64,000 bases of DNA from Nocardia aurantia (GTDB lineage Bacteria; Actinomycetota; Actinomycetes; Mycobacteriales; Mycobacteriaceae), in assembly GCF_009604425.1 (NCBI RefSeq), contig NZ_WEGI01000004.1, positions 434,001-498,000 on the forward strand, read 5' to 3'. Shown piece after piece: positions 24,385-33,032 of the stretch. A program made the translations under genes and the position numbers. Numbering within the stretch: position 1 is the stretch's first letter; every line of letters starts with the position of its first letter. A model generated the notes under the pieces. It did no database searches, was not told the DNA's origin, and was given only the letters and a program-made list of their open reading frames with translations.

Positions 24385-25377
24385 ATGCGTGCTGTGCAAG
24401 CGAATTCGTTCGGCGGCCCCGAGGTGCTCACCCCCGTCCCGGTCCCCGACCCGGTGGCCGGCCCGGGGGAGGTGCTCGTCGACGTCGCGGCCGCCGACGT
24501 CATGTTCCTCGACACCCTGCTGCGCAGCGGCTGGGGCACCGAGTTCTTCCCGGTGCGGCCCCCCTACATCCCCGGCGGCGCGATCGCGGGTGTGGTCGCC
24601 GAGGTCGGCGCCGACGTGGACCCGTCCTGGCTGGGCAAGCGGGTCGCCACCCAGACGGCCGCCAGCGGTATCGGCGGCGGCGTCCCCACCGGCGGCTACG
24701 CCGAACGTGCCCTGGCCAAGGCGGAAACCTTGAACGAGGTCCCCACCGAACTCGACCTGCTGACCGCCGCGGCCCTGGTACACGACGGCCGCACCGCCTA
24801 CGCCGTGTTCGAAGCAGCGGCCGTCCGCCCCGGCGACCGGGTCCTGATCACCGCTGCCGGCGGTGGCGTCGGCACCCTGCTCACCCAACTCGCCACGGCC
24901 GCGGGCGCAGAGGTGACAGCCGCCGCCCGGGGCGAGGCCAAACTGGCTCTGGCCCAACGACTGGGCGCCGCGACCACGGTCGACTACAGCGAATCCGGTT
25001 GGGCGGAAGAGGTTCTGAAGGCCACCGGCGGTGAGGGCGCCGACATCGTCTTCGACGGCGCCGGTGGCCCGCTGGGCCGCGCCGCTCTGGACGCCACCGC
25101 CTCCGGCGCCCGCTTCTTCGGCTTCGGCAGCGCCGCAGGCGGTTTCGCCGTCGACGACGAAACAGCGGCGGCCCGCGACGTCACCGTGGTCCCACTGCGC
25201 TCGATCACGGCGTCGGGAGTCGACTGGAAGGCCGTCGGCTCCCGGGCGATCACCGAGGCGGCCGCAGGCCACCTCACCGTGACCGTCGGCGGAATCTACC
25301 CCCTCGAACAAGCCGCCGAAGCCCACGCCGCCATGGCCGCCCGCACCACCCTCGGCCGCACGATCCTGACCGTCTGA
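24385..25377 (+). CDS. NADPH:quinone oxidoreductase-like MDR protein
   Basis: 330 aa. Medium-chain dehydrogenase/reductase with nucleotide motif TAAGGGVGTLLTQLA at about residue 155. It lacks the structural and catalytic zinc cysteines, so it belongs to the zinc-free quinone-reductase (QOR) branch. Such enzymes reduce quinones and other redox-active compounds. The SoxR-like box upstream suggests induction by redox cyclers, which may include the phenazine made by the cluster at 1-9 kb; this link is inference. ATG at 24385 after GAAAGGAAA. Confidence 0.88.
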   Translation: MRAVQANSFGGPEVLTPVPVPDPVAGPGEVLVDVAAADVMFLDTLLRSGWGTEFFPVRPPYIPGGAIAGVVAEVGADVDPSWLGKRVATQTAASGIGGGVPTGGYAERALAKAETLNEVPTELDLLTAAALVHDGRTAYAVFEAAAVRPGDRVLITAAGGGVGTLLTQLATAAGAEVTAAARGEAKLALAQRLGAATTVDYSESGWAEEVLKATGGEGADIVFDGAGGPLGRAALDATASGARFFGFGSAAGGFAVDDETAAARDVTVVPLRSITASGVDWKAVGSRAITEAAAGHLTVTVGGIYPLEQAAEAHAAMAARTTLGRTILTV

Positions 25378-25380
25378 CGG

Positions 25381-25809
25381 TCAGCGCGGGCTGAGCACCA
25401 CGACCGAGATCGGCCGCTCGGTCCGCTGCTGATACGCGGTGTAGCGCCCCTGGTTGACCTTGTCGACCAGGGCCCACCGCCGCGCGTAGTCCGGATCCCC
25501 CGGATAGGTCGCCCTGGCCGTGACCGGCACCCGCCGCCGCCCGACCTGGATCTCCGCCTCGGGCGCCGCCTTCAGATTCGCCAGCCACCCCGGCGGCCGC
25601 GGCGCACCCCCGTTGGAGGCGGTGACCAGCCAATCCTCCCCGTCGCGCGCGTACGTCAGCGCACTGACCCGAGGCTGCCCCGTCTTCCGCCCGACCGTCC
25701 GCAACAACAGGGTCGGATTCCCGAACAACACCCGATGCCCCACGAAACCGCCGGACACCTCGTACACCTTCTGATGGACCCGCAACAGATTGCCGAACAG
25801 ACTGGTCAT
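25381..25809 (-). CDS. Deazaflavin (F420)-dependent nitroreductase-like protein
   Basis: 142 aa, the size of Ddn-type proteins. Family motifs are LLLRTVGRKTGQPRVSALTY, the WLVTASNGG loop and PGWLANLKAAPEAEIQVG. These split-barrel proteins bind F420, which mycolic-acid actinomycetes make, and reduce quinones or nitro compounds. It converges on the quinone oxidoreductase gene with 3 bp between the stops. ATG at 25809; upstream in-frame codons extend the frame but lack a good ribosome site. Confidence 0.88.
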   Translation of the reverse strand: MTSLFGNLLRVHQKVYEVSGGFVGHRVLFGNPTLLLRTVGRKTGQPRVSALTYARDGEDWLVTASNGGAPRPPGWLANLKAAPEAEIQVGRRRVPVTARATYPGDPDYARRWALVDKVNQGRYTAYQQRTERPISVVVLSPR

Positions 25810-26092
25810 CGCCGCCTCCCGTGTCGTCACAGCCACCCTATCGCCTCCGCACCCCGTCCCGAATGCTCCGGCGCCGCCCCCATCCACGCGCCCCGCGGGT
25901 GCGAATACCTCTCTGGTGTCCGGCGGCGGCTTGCGCGGCCCGCCGGGCACATCTCGGATACGACCGGTGCTGGTGATCGAACGCCCCGAGCCGCTGACGT
26001 TCACCAGCACCGGTGCCGTACCCGGTCGGCTCCCGAGCAAGACCAACCGGGTCTCCTCACGCATACCCCCGGATCACTCCGGAGGACACCAC

Positions 26093-26314
26093 CTAGCTGG
26101 TGACGAGATCCCAGGTCCCGTCCTGCGCCTGGGTGCACTGGTACTGCGAGCCACCGGTTTTCGGCGACGCACCATCAGCGGCACACGCCTCCGGGGTGGC
26201 GTAGTTGCCGATGTAGTCGCTGTGCACGACAACCGGGCGCGCGGAGGCGACACCGACACCGGCGGTGGCGACAGCCGCACCGAGAATCCCGGCGGCAACA
26301 AGGGTCTTGATCAT
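26093..26314 (-). CDS. Small secreted protein
   Basis: 73 aa. [21 protein letters not shown] is a signal peptide with cleavage likely after VASA. The mature peptide of about 46 residues contains two Cys (EACAAD, YQCTQ) that may form a disulfide. ATG at 26314 with AAAGGA about 10 nt upstream. No family recognised; short two-Cys secreted proteins of this sort are frequent in Nocardia and Mycobacterium. Confidence 0.72.
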   Translation of the reverse strand: MIKTLVAAGILGAAVATAGVGVASARPVVVHSDYIGNYATPEACAADGASPKTGGSQYQCTQAQDGTWDLVTS

Positions 26315-26721
26315 GAACACGTCATCCTTTCGATGTGGCGCGAGTTTCCGCGCCGCAGAGAGGGTATCGCCTCCGGACCGGTTTGTCGGACTTCCGGATC
26401 GATGTCCATCCGGACTCGCCCGAGTTCGAGTTATCAACCGGCAGAGTCCGTTTCGAGTACTCATCATGATCAATTCCGAGTGTGTGGATCGATGCGAGAG
26501 GCTCGGATGTTAGTGAGGCGACAGAACTTCATCGCGGAGTCGCCCGGCACCGTGCCGCCCGCGACCGCCGGCACCGATGGATCAGTGCCCTTCCTCCGGT
26601 CTCGTTCCGGCAACAACCTACCGCCGGAGACCCGACCTTCGCGCAATCCGCCATCCCGAACCCGGCCGCCACGCGGGTACCTTTTGTCGCGACACCCTCG
26701 ACTTGCTATCGTCCGGGGCAT
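26315..26721. other. Gene-free stretch before the tRNA
   Basis: About 400 bp between the small secreted protein and the tRNA gene. Reading frames on both strands here are short, rich in Arg and Pro, and lack ribosome sites. The promoter of the tRNA must lie here, but I cannot place it firmly. Confidence 0.5.
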
Positions 26722-26798
26722 GCCCCCGTAGCTCAGTCGGTTAGAGCTGGGAACTCATAATTCCTCGGTCGCAGGTTCGAGCCCTGCCGGGGGCACCA
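26722..26798 (+). tRNA. tRNA with CAU anticodon (tRNA-Met, elongator type)
   Basis: A 77-nt cloverleaf. Acceptor GCCCCCG pairs with CGGGGGC, the D stem is GCTC/GAGC, the anticodon arm is GGGAA-CTCATAA-TTCCT (CAU anticodon), and the T arm is GCAGG-TTCGAGC-CCTGC. Discriminator A and an encoded CCA end at 26798. The acceptor pair G1-C72 and the D arm do not look like initiator tRNA; tRNA-Ile2 with modified CAU cannot be excluded. Its 3' end is the left attachment site of the island that follows. Confidence 0.93.
26779..26796 (+). repeat. attL: 18-bp direct repeat inside the tRNA 3' end
   Basis: GAGCCCTGCCGGGGGCAC, covering the 3' half of the T arm and the acceptor strand. Its identical partner is at 44965-44982. 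tRNA 3' ends are the usual target of tyrosine integrases. Confidence 0.85.
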
Positions 26799-26929
26799 CT
26801 GAAAACGTACTTTACCAGCAACGATGAACCTATCGACTGTAGGTGATGCCGCGTCACTGTAGCTTACGGGCGGTACTCCTCCCGCTGCCGCGCCGGCCCG
26901 ATCCCTCGCGGGCACCGTACGATTCGGGC

Positions 26930-27244
26930 ATGGTTTCGCCGGACGACTGGGTGCCTCGATACGCGATCGGAGGCATCGAGGTCGAGCCCGGCCGGTTGTG
27001 GCAGACCGCCGACGGATGGGCGGAAGCCTCGCCGCTGGAATGCCGCAACGGCCACCGGCTCGGCCCCGGCCGGGTGCGTGTCGGGCACCAGCCCTGCAAT
27101 GGCGGGGCGCACCGGACGCACCACTGCGAAGAATGTGGATCCGTCATTTACGCACCGCCTTTGCGGCCCGGCCGCGACCACTGCGCCTCCGCGCGAATCA
27201 CCGTGCGCCGTGGGATCTGGCAATCTCATCAATCCGGTCGATGA
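26930..27244 (+). CDS. Small zinc-binding-motif protein
   Basis: 104 aa from the ATG at 26930. It contains ECRNGHRLGPG, then GHQPCNGG and HHCEECGSVIY: a Cys/His pattern suited to one or two zinc ions. I do not recognise a named family. It is the first gene inside the island, 131 bp after the tRNA. Its 3' end overlaps the opposing small gene ending at 27198 by 47 bp, so one of the two may be misjudged. Confidence 0.6.
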   Translation: MVSPDDWVPRYAIGGIEVEPGRLWQTADGWAEASPLECRNGHRLGPGRVRVGHQPCNGGAHRTHHCEECGSVIYAPPLRPGRDHCASARITVRRGIWQSHQSGR

Positions 27245-27431
27245 GCAGAAAGTCGAGTTCGGTGATGACATCGCCTGCTGTGTGAGTCGTCATCGGGATG
27301 CGTAGGCCGGTCCACCTGATGTCGATATCCGGCCGGTGCTCCAACTCGATCGCCACCTTGCCGATCTCCCCGACCATTTCGATACCGGTGTCGTAGTCGA
27401 CACCCAACACCGCACGGATGTTCATCGGCAT
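27198..27431 (-). CDS. Small hypothetical protein
   Basis: 77 aa from the ATG at 27431 (MPMNIRAVLGVDY). The sequence is acidic and well mixed in composition (ELEHRPDIDIRWTGLRIPM, then ELDFLLIDRIDEIA), unlike the Arg/Pro-rich shadow frames around it, so it is probably real. No family recognised. It overlaps the zinc-motif gene tail to tail. Confidence 0.5.
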   Translation of the reverse strand: MPMNIRAVLGVDYDTGIEMVGEIGKVAIELEHRPDIDIRWTGLRIPMTTHTAGDVITELDFLLIDRIDEIARSHGAR

Positions 27432-27615
27432 CACGATTCTCGGAGAAACGGCCCCGCCGCCGTTGTGGGCCACCCCCGCCGACACCTACCGGCCCTGCCC
27501 CGATCTCGCGTGCGGTGCGTCCACCGCCGACCGTGACGAACAATTCCACACCGTCACCGTCTACACCCTCACCGAACCCGCCCTCCCCTGGTGGACCACT
27601 ATCGAAATCCACTAA
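27418..27615 (+). CDS. Doubtful small hypothetical protein
   Basis: 65 aa, ATG at 27418. It overlaps the opposing small gene by 14 bp at the 5' end and the next gene by 25 bp. Two Cys occur in RPCPDLACG. No ribosome site is obvious. It could be a real island gene or a chance frame. Confidence 0.3.
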   Translation: MFIGITILGETAPPPLWATPADTYRPCPDLACGASTADRDEQFHTVTVYTLTEPALPWWTTIEIH

Positions 27616-27887
27616 CCGCGACTGTTGCGGTGCTGCACGACAATCACATGTCGTACCTGCACCGTCGCGCCGCCGCCGTGCTACTCCAGCTCGCTGAACA
27701 CCCCGACGGCGGATGGGCACTGCGTGAGGAACCCGCCGCCGTGGTACACATGGCCGCTCTGGCGTTACACGCCACCGCCGCCGAACTCGCACACCAGCAC
27801 CACACCAGCCTCCTCGCAGTCCTCGAACGCACCGGCATCCGCTCCTGCGCCACCGACACCTGCCACCGCACCGCCGTTCACCCCTGA
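27591..27887 (+). CDS. Small hypothetical protein
   Basis: 98 aa from a GTG at 27591, or 79 aa from the ATG at 27648 (MSYLHRRAAAVLLQLAEH). It is alpha-helical and Ala/Leu/His-rich, with CATDTCHRTAVH at the end. No family recognised. It is weakly coupled to the preceding frame by overlap. Confidence 0.4.
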   Translation: MDHYRNPLTATVAVLHDNHMSYLHRRAAAVLLQLAEHPDGGWALREEPAAVVHMAALALHATAAELAHQHHTSLLAVLERTGIRSCATDTCHRTAVHP

Positions 27888-28102
27888 AACGTTCTGTACT
27901 CCACCAGGAAGGCCAATCCGGGGGTGATCCGGCGACAGCGTTCGACCGTGGTGCCTGGTGTGGGTATTCGTTTGAAGTATGCGCGAAAGCGTTGACCGTT
28001 AAACCAGTGAAAACATATTCCCGGCAACGTTCGTTAAAGGCCACCTAACGGAAGCCTTTGTCGGATCGTCAATGAAACCCGATCGAATTTGATCGCTGTC
28101 AT

Positions 28103-29266
28103 TTATTCGGCACCTATCACTGGCCCCGAGGGCCAATACGCCATTAGTTCGTCAGGTGTGTGCGGTGCCTGGTAGGCGGCATGGAGGACCTTCGATACCG
28201 GCGCTCCGGTGGTGTCGGCCAGCCGGACGAACCAGTCTATTCCCGCAGAATATGACCAGAGGTAAGATCGCAACAGGACATTGGCACCGCGGTCTGTCAG
28301 CAAGTCGGCGATCTGCGAATCGGTCCAATAGGGCACACTGCGTCGGGCTTGCTCGGCCAGGTCGAGTATCGGCTCTCCAGCTGCCAGCGCCAAGTGCAGT
28401 TGGCCGCGGACAAGTTGATGGTAGTGATCCAATCGCACCCGTGCGACGAGATTTTCGTCGTCTGGTGTCACAATCAAGGGCATTGCTTGAGCGAGACCTT
28501 CGAACAGTACTTGGCTCGGTGAGTGGACGGAGCACAGCCGGATCCATGGCACATCTTCACTGGCGCATCGGGCTGCTATGGTCGCGAATTGTAGTGCGTG
28601 ACCGAGTATTTCGTGTAGCGCGAACTGGCGTGCCGCGACCCTGGTGAATCGGGAGTTTCGGAGGTTGATTCGCAGCCTGACTTTCTGTCCAGCACCATCG
28701 AGCCAATAGCTCCAATAGGCATCGATATCAACAGATTCGATGCTGAGATCGTAGGACGCCACCGACTTCGTCGCGACTCGCACGGCCGGCTCCAGGTCGG
28801 CTGCGGCTTCCCGGATCGCATCGGCACTGTCGGCCGCGTCGAGGGTTCCCTCAGCCTCCATCAAGTCGGTCATGGTCTTCGGGCCCCACCCGACACCGAG
28901 CACATCGAGACACTGTTGTGCTCGTTCCAGATGCTGTTGGAGGTATTCCTGTGACCAGCCTTTGGGCTCGCATCCCTGCGTTCGGAGAACATACTGCTGT
29001 AGTGGTTCCCGCTGGCCGAGAAGGGCCGCGCAGTATGCGATGTCCGCGTCGATCCTGGTCGCAAGAGAGGCATCACCAGCCGCATCAGCTTCAGACTTCA
29101 GCGCTGACAAGCGTTGCAGTGCCTCGAGCCTGCTTTCGACGGCCGGGACCTCCGATGTGCTGGGGAAGCAGTCGTAGTCTATTACCGGCTGCGCGTCGCG
29201 CTCGATCTCGTAGCGATTCCACGCTCGCAGGGTGTGCTCGGCGGCGTCACGCAGCTCCCTCGTCAC
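28103..29266 (-). CDS. Putative zinc metallopeptidase-like protein (HExxH)
   Basis: 387 aa. The sequence FALHEILGHALQF contains the zinc motif HEILGH, and the second half has VLFEGLAQAMP, a plausible third ligand (Glu) as in DUF885-like peptidases. The N-terminal half is helical and charged. The GTG start overlaps the stop of the HTH gene upstream (GTGA), so the pair is one transcript. This link between regulator and peptidase recalls XRE-peptidase pairs in which the peptidase cuts a regulator; that parallel is inference. Confidence 0.72.
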   Translation of the reverse strand: MTRELRDAAEHTLRAWNRYEIERDAQPVIDYDCFPSTSEVPAVESRLEALQRLSALKSEADAAGDASLATRIDADIAYCAALLGQREPLQQYVLRTQGCEPKGWSQEYLQQHLERAQQCLDVLGVGWGPKTMTDLMEAEGTLDAADSADAIREAAADLEPAVRVATKSVASYDLSIESVDIDAYWSYWLDGAGQKVRLRINLRNSRFTRVAARQFALHEILGHALQFATIAARCASEDVPWIRLCSVHSPSQVLFEGLAQAMPLIVTPDDENLVARVRLDHYHQLVRGQLHLALAAGEPILDLAEQARRSVPYWTDSQIADLLTDRGANVLLRSYLWSYSAGIDWFVRLADTTGAPVSKVLHAAYQAPHTPDELMAYWPSGPVIGAE

Positions 29267-30366
29267 AGGTCGACCTCCCAACGCAGTGTGACCGATTCGT
29301 TCGGCCGCAGGTAGTCTCTGGTCAGCGTGACCACGATGTCATCGCCGTCGTAGTCCCACAGTAGGTCCTCGGTCGCACTGCCGATCAATCCATTCGGCTG
29401 CACCTCCTCGCCGGAACAGGTGACGAGTCGATGCCGGCCTGCCTGGCGCATGACGATCGTGAACCTGCGGGTGTACCGCAGAATGTCCTGCCGCCAGTAG
29501 AAGGCGTCGACGAATCGGCCACCGGTACAGGTGTAGCTGATCATGCCCGTTTCCCCAGGCTGGATGGGCGGCGAGACCTGACAGGAGAACTTCGCCATTG
29601 TCGCGCCGGCATTGTGCGTCCGATCGATCGAGATCTGGCGGTGGTCACGGCGAAGGGGTTCGATGTGCAGGCCGTCCGGCTCGGCGTGCTCGAACCACAG
29701 CTGCCGGGCAACCCGAGTCAAGGGCTCATCGGACATGTTGAAGATGTCGTGCGTGTATAGGATATGCGCCCTGCCGTCCACGTCGATGTGGATTTCGATT
29801 CGCAATTCCAGCTCCATGACGTTGCCTACCAGGCTGGCCAGCTGCACTGTCTCCGTCGCGTCGAGCCGAAGCACCTGGGACAAGGCAGCGAGCTTCTTTC
29901 CGATCCGCCGCGCACCCTCCGGCAGGTCGGCGGCGTCGAAATCATGGACGGCTTGAGGCAATTTCGGTGTGCTGGCGCCGGTCGCAGCGGGTAGACGTAC
30001 CGGACCCCAGCCTGTGACAGTGGTGTCTCGTGTCTGCAGGGCCGCAGCGACCGCCTCGACGAGTGGTCCATACCCAAACCCGTTGCGGGAACGACGCTTT
30101 AGGCGATCTGCCACAACGTCGGCCGGCGAGAACAACTCTTCGGCAGTCCATCCGGGGAACATGCTCTCGAGGATGCGGCAGTGGTGCCCTCGCGGAACGG
30201 TGTTGAGTGTGCCGGCGAGCCACTTGTAGTACTGGCCTTTGGTCGGTGGTGCGGCCGCGTTCCCGCTCAAATCCAAAGCAGCCGCGTGTTTCTTGTACTC
30301 CGCTGAGAAGGCGGTGTGCTCATGCAAGCGTTGGTCCTGAAGAAGGACCTTCAGAGCGATGCTCAT
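29263..30366 (-). CDS. HTH (XRE-like) regulator with an unknown C-terminal domain
   Basis: 367 aa, ATG at 30366 behind a G-rich ribosome site. The first 90 residues resemble actinobacterial XRE-type regulators (TKGQYYKWLAGTLNTVPRG, then CRILESMFPGWTAEELF). Residues about 160-367 form a beta-rich domain (HILYTHDIFNMSDEPL, GRHRLVTCSGEEV) that may sense a ligand. It is divergent from the five-gene operon at 30701, across a gap holding imperfect direct repeats. It is the likely regulator of that operon. Confidence 0.72.
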   Translation of the reverse strand: MSIALKVLLQDQRLHEHTAFSAEYKKHAAALDLSGNAAAPPTKGQYYKWLAGTLNTVPRGHHCRILESMFPGWTAEELFSPADVVADRLKRRSRNGFGYGPLVEAVAAALQTRDTTVTGWGPVRLPAATGASTPKLPQAVHDFDAADLPEGARRIGKKLAALSQVLRLDATETVQLASLVGNVMELELRIEIHIDVDGRAHILYTHDIFNMSDEPLTRVARQLWFEHAEPDGLHIEPLRRDHRQISIDRTHNAGATMAKFSCQVSPPIQPGETGMISYTCTGGRFVDAFYWRQDILRYTRRFTIVMRQAGRHRLVTCSGEEVQPNGLIGSATEDLLWDYDGDDIVVTLTRDYLRPNESVTLRWEVDL

Positions 30367-30425
30367 GGTCGAACCCCCCCGACCTACTCCGGAAGTGCGC
30401 TCTCCCAAGGGATCTTACCGAGAAG

Positions 30426-30484
30426 GTGACCAAAGGAGACTCAAGGAGCCGAAACCGCTCACATGGTGTGACGAAAGGCGACTG
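30426..30484. promoter_or_regulatory. Imperfect 17-bp direct repeats between the HTH gene and the operon
   Basis: GTGACCAAAGGAGACTC (30426-30442) and GTGACGAAAGGCGACTG (30468-30484) match at 14 of 17 positions, 42 bp apart (four helical turns). They lie 60 bp from the HTH start and 217 bp from the hydroxylase start. They are candidate binding sites of the HTH protein. Confidence 0.5.
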
Positions 30485-30699
30485 TGACCTGGACGAAAGT
30501 AGCGTGCATGGCCGCCGACTTGCATCTTTCTCGCTCCCAGGCACGGGAACAGGGACCACTGCCGCTGCAACTCGGTGATGGCCTGTCCGCTGCGGTCGAT
30601 GTCGCTCGGCGCGAGAGCAGCGCCGTCCTCGTCGGACGGCTGCGTTGTAACTCCAGTCGCCTCAACCCGTTCGAGGCTCCTGATAGGAAGGTGATGTGA
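30484..30699 (+). CDS. Short reading frame leading the operon
   Basis: 71 aa from a GTG at 30484, or 63 from the ATG at 30508. It ends TGA at 30699, 1 nt before the ATG of the hydroxylase-like gene, whose ribosome site (GGAAGG) lies inside it. That tight join is what a real, translationally coupled gene would show. The protein has no recognisable domain (SAAVDVARRESSAVLVGRL). Confidence 0.4.
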   Translation: MTWTKVACMAADLHLSRSQAREQGPLPLQLGDGLSAAVDVARRESSAVLVGRLRCNSSRLNPFEAPDRKVM

Positions 30700-30700
30700 C

Positions 30701-31567
30701 ATGCTGCCCACCGCGGATGTGGACAACCGAGCGTTACTCAGACAGATTGCTTGTCTCCGGACGATCGACGTCTCGCTGCTGGAGCGACTGCGCCATGAGG
30801 CATTGACCGTTCCGGATGAGCAATTGTGGGTCGAGGAATATTCGCAGTACCAGTCGGGTGGGTGGTCGACCCTCTCCCTGCTCAACGGCTCGGGATCATC
30901 TACGGATGTGCGGATAGGCGACTGCATTCCGGTAGCGACAACGCTCCTGGAGCGTATGCCCGTGACGCGAAAGCTACTGACATCTCTGGGATTGCGGTAC
31001 ATGTGGGTGCGGCTTGCTCGCCTCGGCCCGAATTCGTTCCTCTGGGAGCACCGCGATTACGACGAGCTCAGCGATTCCGCTCGCCAGCGGCTCCACATAC
31101 CGTTGATGACCAACAGTTCGGCCATGCTCGTGACCGGCGGCGTTCGGGTCTGGTTACGCCCAGGCCGGATCTGGCGATTGACGCCGACGCATGTGCATGG
31201 CGCATGCAACCTGCTCGGCCCGGATCGATATCACCTGCTGCTCGACTGCTATACCGATGACCGCCTCGCCGCGCTCACCGCCAACGAATGGCTCGATGAC
31301 GCCGATCTCGTGCGATTGCCTCCGGCGACCGAGACCGAACTGCAGGTCCACTTTCGGAAGGCGCTCTCCTTGGCACGCCTGGGTTACCGACAGTCGGCGG
31401 AAAAGTATCTGCTGCGGTTGTTCTATCAGCGATCGTTGCCCGAGGGGCTGATCTACGACCTGATCGTTTCGCTGTACGACGCACTTGGCGACGCCGGCGC
31501 GGCGCGCGAGTGGAGTGCCAGCAAGACCACGCTGTTGGGCCTGGCTGGATCGAGGGGGACAGCATGA
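30701..31567 (+). CDS. Aspartyl/asparaginyl beta-hydroxylase-like dioxygenase
   Basis: 288 aa. The fold of Fe(II)/2-oxoglutarate Asp/Asn hydroxylases is indicated by FLWEHRDYDELSDSARQRLHIPL (metal His117 and Asp119 in HRD), THVHGACNLLGPDRYHLLLD (His164/166 and Arg176). Residues 195-275 form an added helical, TPR-like tail. It probably hydroxylates an amino acid, peptide or peptide-like metabolite. First main gene of the operon; it ends in ATGA overlap with the next gene. Confidence 0.78.
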   Translation: MLPTADVDNRALLRQIACLRTIDVSLLERLRHEALTVPDEQLWVEEYSQYQSGGWSTLSLLNGSGSSTDVRIGDCIPVATTLLERMPVTRKLLTSLGLRYMWVRLARLGPNSFLWEHRDYDELSDSARQRLHIPLMTNSSAMLVTGGVRVWLRPGRIWRLTPTHVHGACNLLGPDRYHLLLDCYTDDRLAALTANEWLDDADLVRLPPATETELQVHFRKALSLARLGYRQSAEKYLLRLFYQRSLPEGLIYDLIVSLYDALGDAGAAREWSASKTTLLGLAGSRGTA

Positions 31568-32433
31568 ATTCGCTCATCTTGAGCAAGCTCGCCGAGGCGA
31601 ACCGCCCCGAGCAGTTTGCGCTGCTCGAGCACGCGACGGAGAGACTCACCACAAGCGATGCGGTGACGCACCTGCTCGTGCGAGGCTCCCTGGCCCGCGG
31701 CATGGCCGATCGGCTGTCCGACGTCGACTTCGTTGTCGGCGTGGACGATTCACTGTTCGAAGAGTTCGTCTCGGTAGTGGACCCACTGGTCACCACTGAT
31801 CTCGGCGGCGTCCTGCCGGGGTGGCGCGACACCATCGTCGGCGACATGGGCGGTCTCGGCTACGTCTACCTCATCGGATGGGCCGGCCGTCTGCAGCAAC
31901 TCGATGTATACCTTGCTCCGGCCAGCTGCATCGGCCGAGTACAAGAACAAACGATCTGCCAGCCGATTTTCACGCGCGACCCGGCGGCGGTGTACCAGCC
32001 GGTCCCTGAAACCGCACGATTCACGGCAGACACGATAGGTAAGCCTCGGTCCTGTGAGGATCTGCTGGTCGAGGCGCTGGTCATCGGCTACCTGATCCGC
32101 AAACGGATCTCACGCGGCCAGGAGTTCATCGCCTACTCCGAAGTCTTCTTGTTCAACACTGCGGTGAAGAACCTGATCAAGACCGCGCTGGCACCCCTGT
32201 CGACGTTCTACGGCTGGTACCAGCTGAACGAGGAAATCGGTACGACACCGATCGGGCGGCAGTGCCTGAACCACCTTGTAGCGCTGATCTCCGCGCCTGC
32301 GATCCCGACGGTTGCATGGCTGATCGAAGGGCTGGACCACGTGCTCACTGTTGCGGACATGGTGGCGCCGGAAACGGTCGACAACCTCAAAGAAGCAATT
32401 GACGCCTACCGCTACTACCTGGAGTTGCCATGA
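31564..32433 (+). CDS. Nucleotidyltransferase (aminoglycoside/lincosamide type)
   Basis: 289 aa. The polymerase-beta-type motif is complete: VRGSLARGMADRLSDVDFVV, with Gly-Ser 41-42 and Asp53/Asp55, and a third acidic residue likely in QQLDVYL. A helical C-terminal half follows (FNTAVKNLIKTAL, AWLIEGLDHVLTVAD). It should transfer an NMP to a small-molecule acceptor; family relatives inactivate antibiotics. In this operon it may instead be biosynthetic or protective. ATGA overlaps join it to both neighbours. Confidence 0.8.
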   Translation: MNSLILSKLAEANRPEQFALLEHATERLTTSDAVTHLLVRGSLARGMADRLSDVDFVVGVDDSLFEEFVSVVDPLVTTDLGGVLPGWRDTIVGDMGGLGYVYLIGWAGRLQQLDVYLAPASCIGRVQEQTICQPIFTRDPAAVYQPVPETARFTADTIGKPRSCEDLLVEALVIGYLIRKRISRGQEFIAYSEVFLFNTAVKNLIKTALAPLSTFYGWYQLNEEIGTTPIGRQCLNHLVALISAPAIPTVAWLIEGLDHVLTVADMVAPETVDNLKEAIDAYRYYLELP

Positions 32434-33032
32434 GTTCGCCGACCCGAACATCCTTCAGCGCAACCTTTTTCGGCGGCGTTGTGCCAGCGTCGGAAGCGGA
32501 ACAGTCGCTGGCCTGCGACATCGGCCGAACCTTGGCCGAAGCCGGGTTCTCGCTTCAGCACGGCGGGTACAACGGGCTGATGCAGGAAGCCGCTCGCGGC
32601 GCGGCCAGCGCAGCTGGCGAGGTTGTTGCGGTCACCTTGGCCGAGGTGAATTGGGGGGACTTCAATCCCTATGTCTCCCAAGCATTCCGACTGCCCAGGA
32701 TGGGTGATCGCCTCCATCGGTTCCTGGACGGGGCCGACTTGGTGGTGGCGATGGGCGGCGGCGTCGGAACCCTGCATGAGCTGACCGCGGCGATGTGGTA
32801 CGCGGGTAACATCCGCCCGGTGCCGGTATGGCTGGCCGGTGCGACCGCGCTGCGACTGTTGGCCTTCCTGCGATCGGAACACTGGTTGTTCGAGTCGCCA
32901 ACCCGGCCGCTCGGCTTCCTTAAAGAGATTCCCGACGTCGCCGCATTCGGCCGGGCGCTCACCGAGCTGACCGACAGCGGCGCCTTCGCTGCTGCAGCGA
33001 CGGCGTCAACGCCGGCGAATGGACGTGGCTGA
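32430..33032 (+). CDS. LOG-family (lysine-decarboxylase-like) phosphoribohydrolase
   Basis: 200 aa. It has the Rossmann fold of LOG proteins: FFGGVVPA, LQHGGYNGLMQEAARGA (44-58) and VVAMGGGVGTLHELTAAMW (106-124), a variant of PGGxGTxxE with Met-Gly for Pro-Gly. LOG and the related CMP hydrolases (BlsM, MilB) release a free base from a nucleoside 5'-monophosphate. The pairing with a phosphoribosyltransferase in the next gene suggests base exchange on a ribotide. Confidence 0.82.
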   Translation: MSSPTRTSFSATFFGGVVPASEAEQSLACDIGRTLAEAGFSLQHGGYNGLMQEAARGAASAAGEVVAVTLAEVNWGDFNPYVSQAFRLPRMGDRLHRFLDGADLVVAMGGGVGTLHELTAAMWYAGNIRPVPVWLAGATALRLLAFLRSEHWLFESPTRPLGFLKEIPDVAAFGRALTELTDSGAFAAAATASTPANGRG

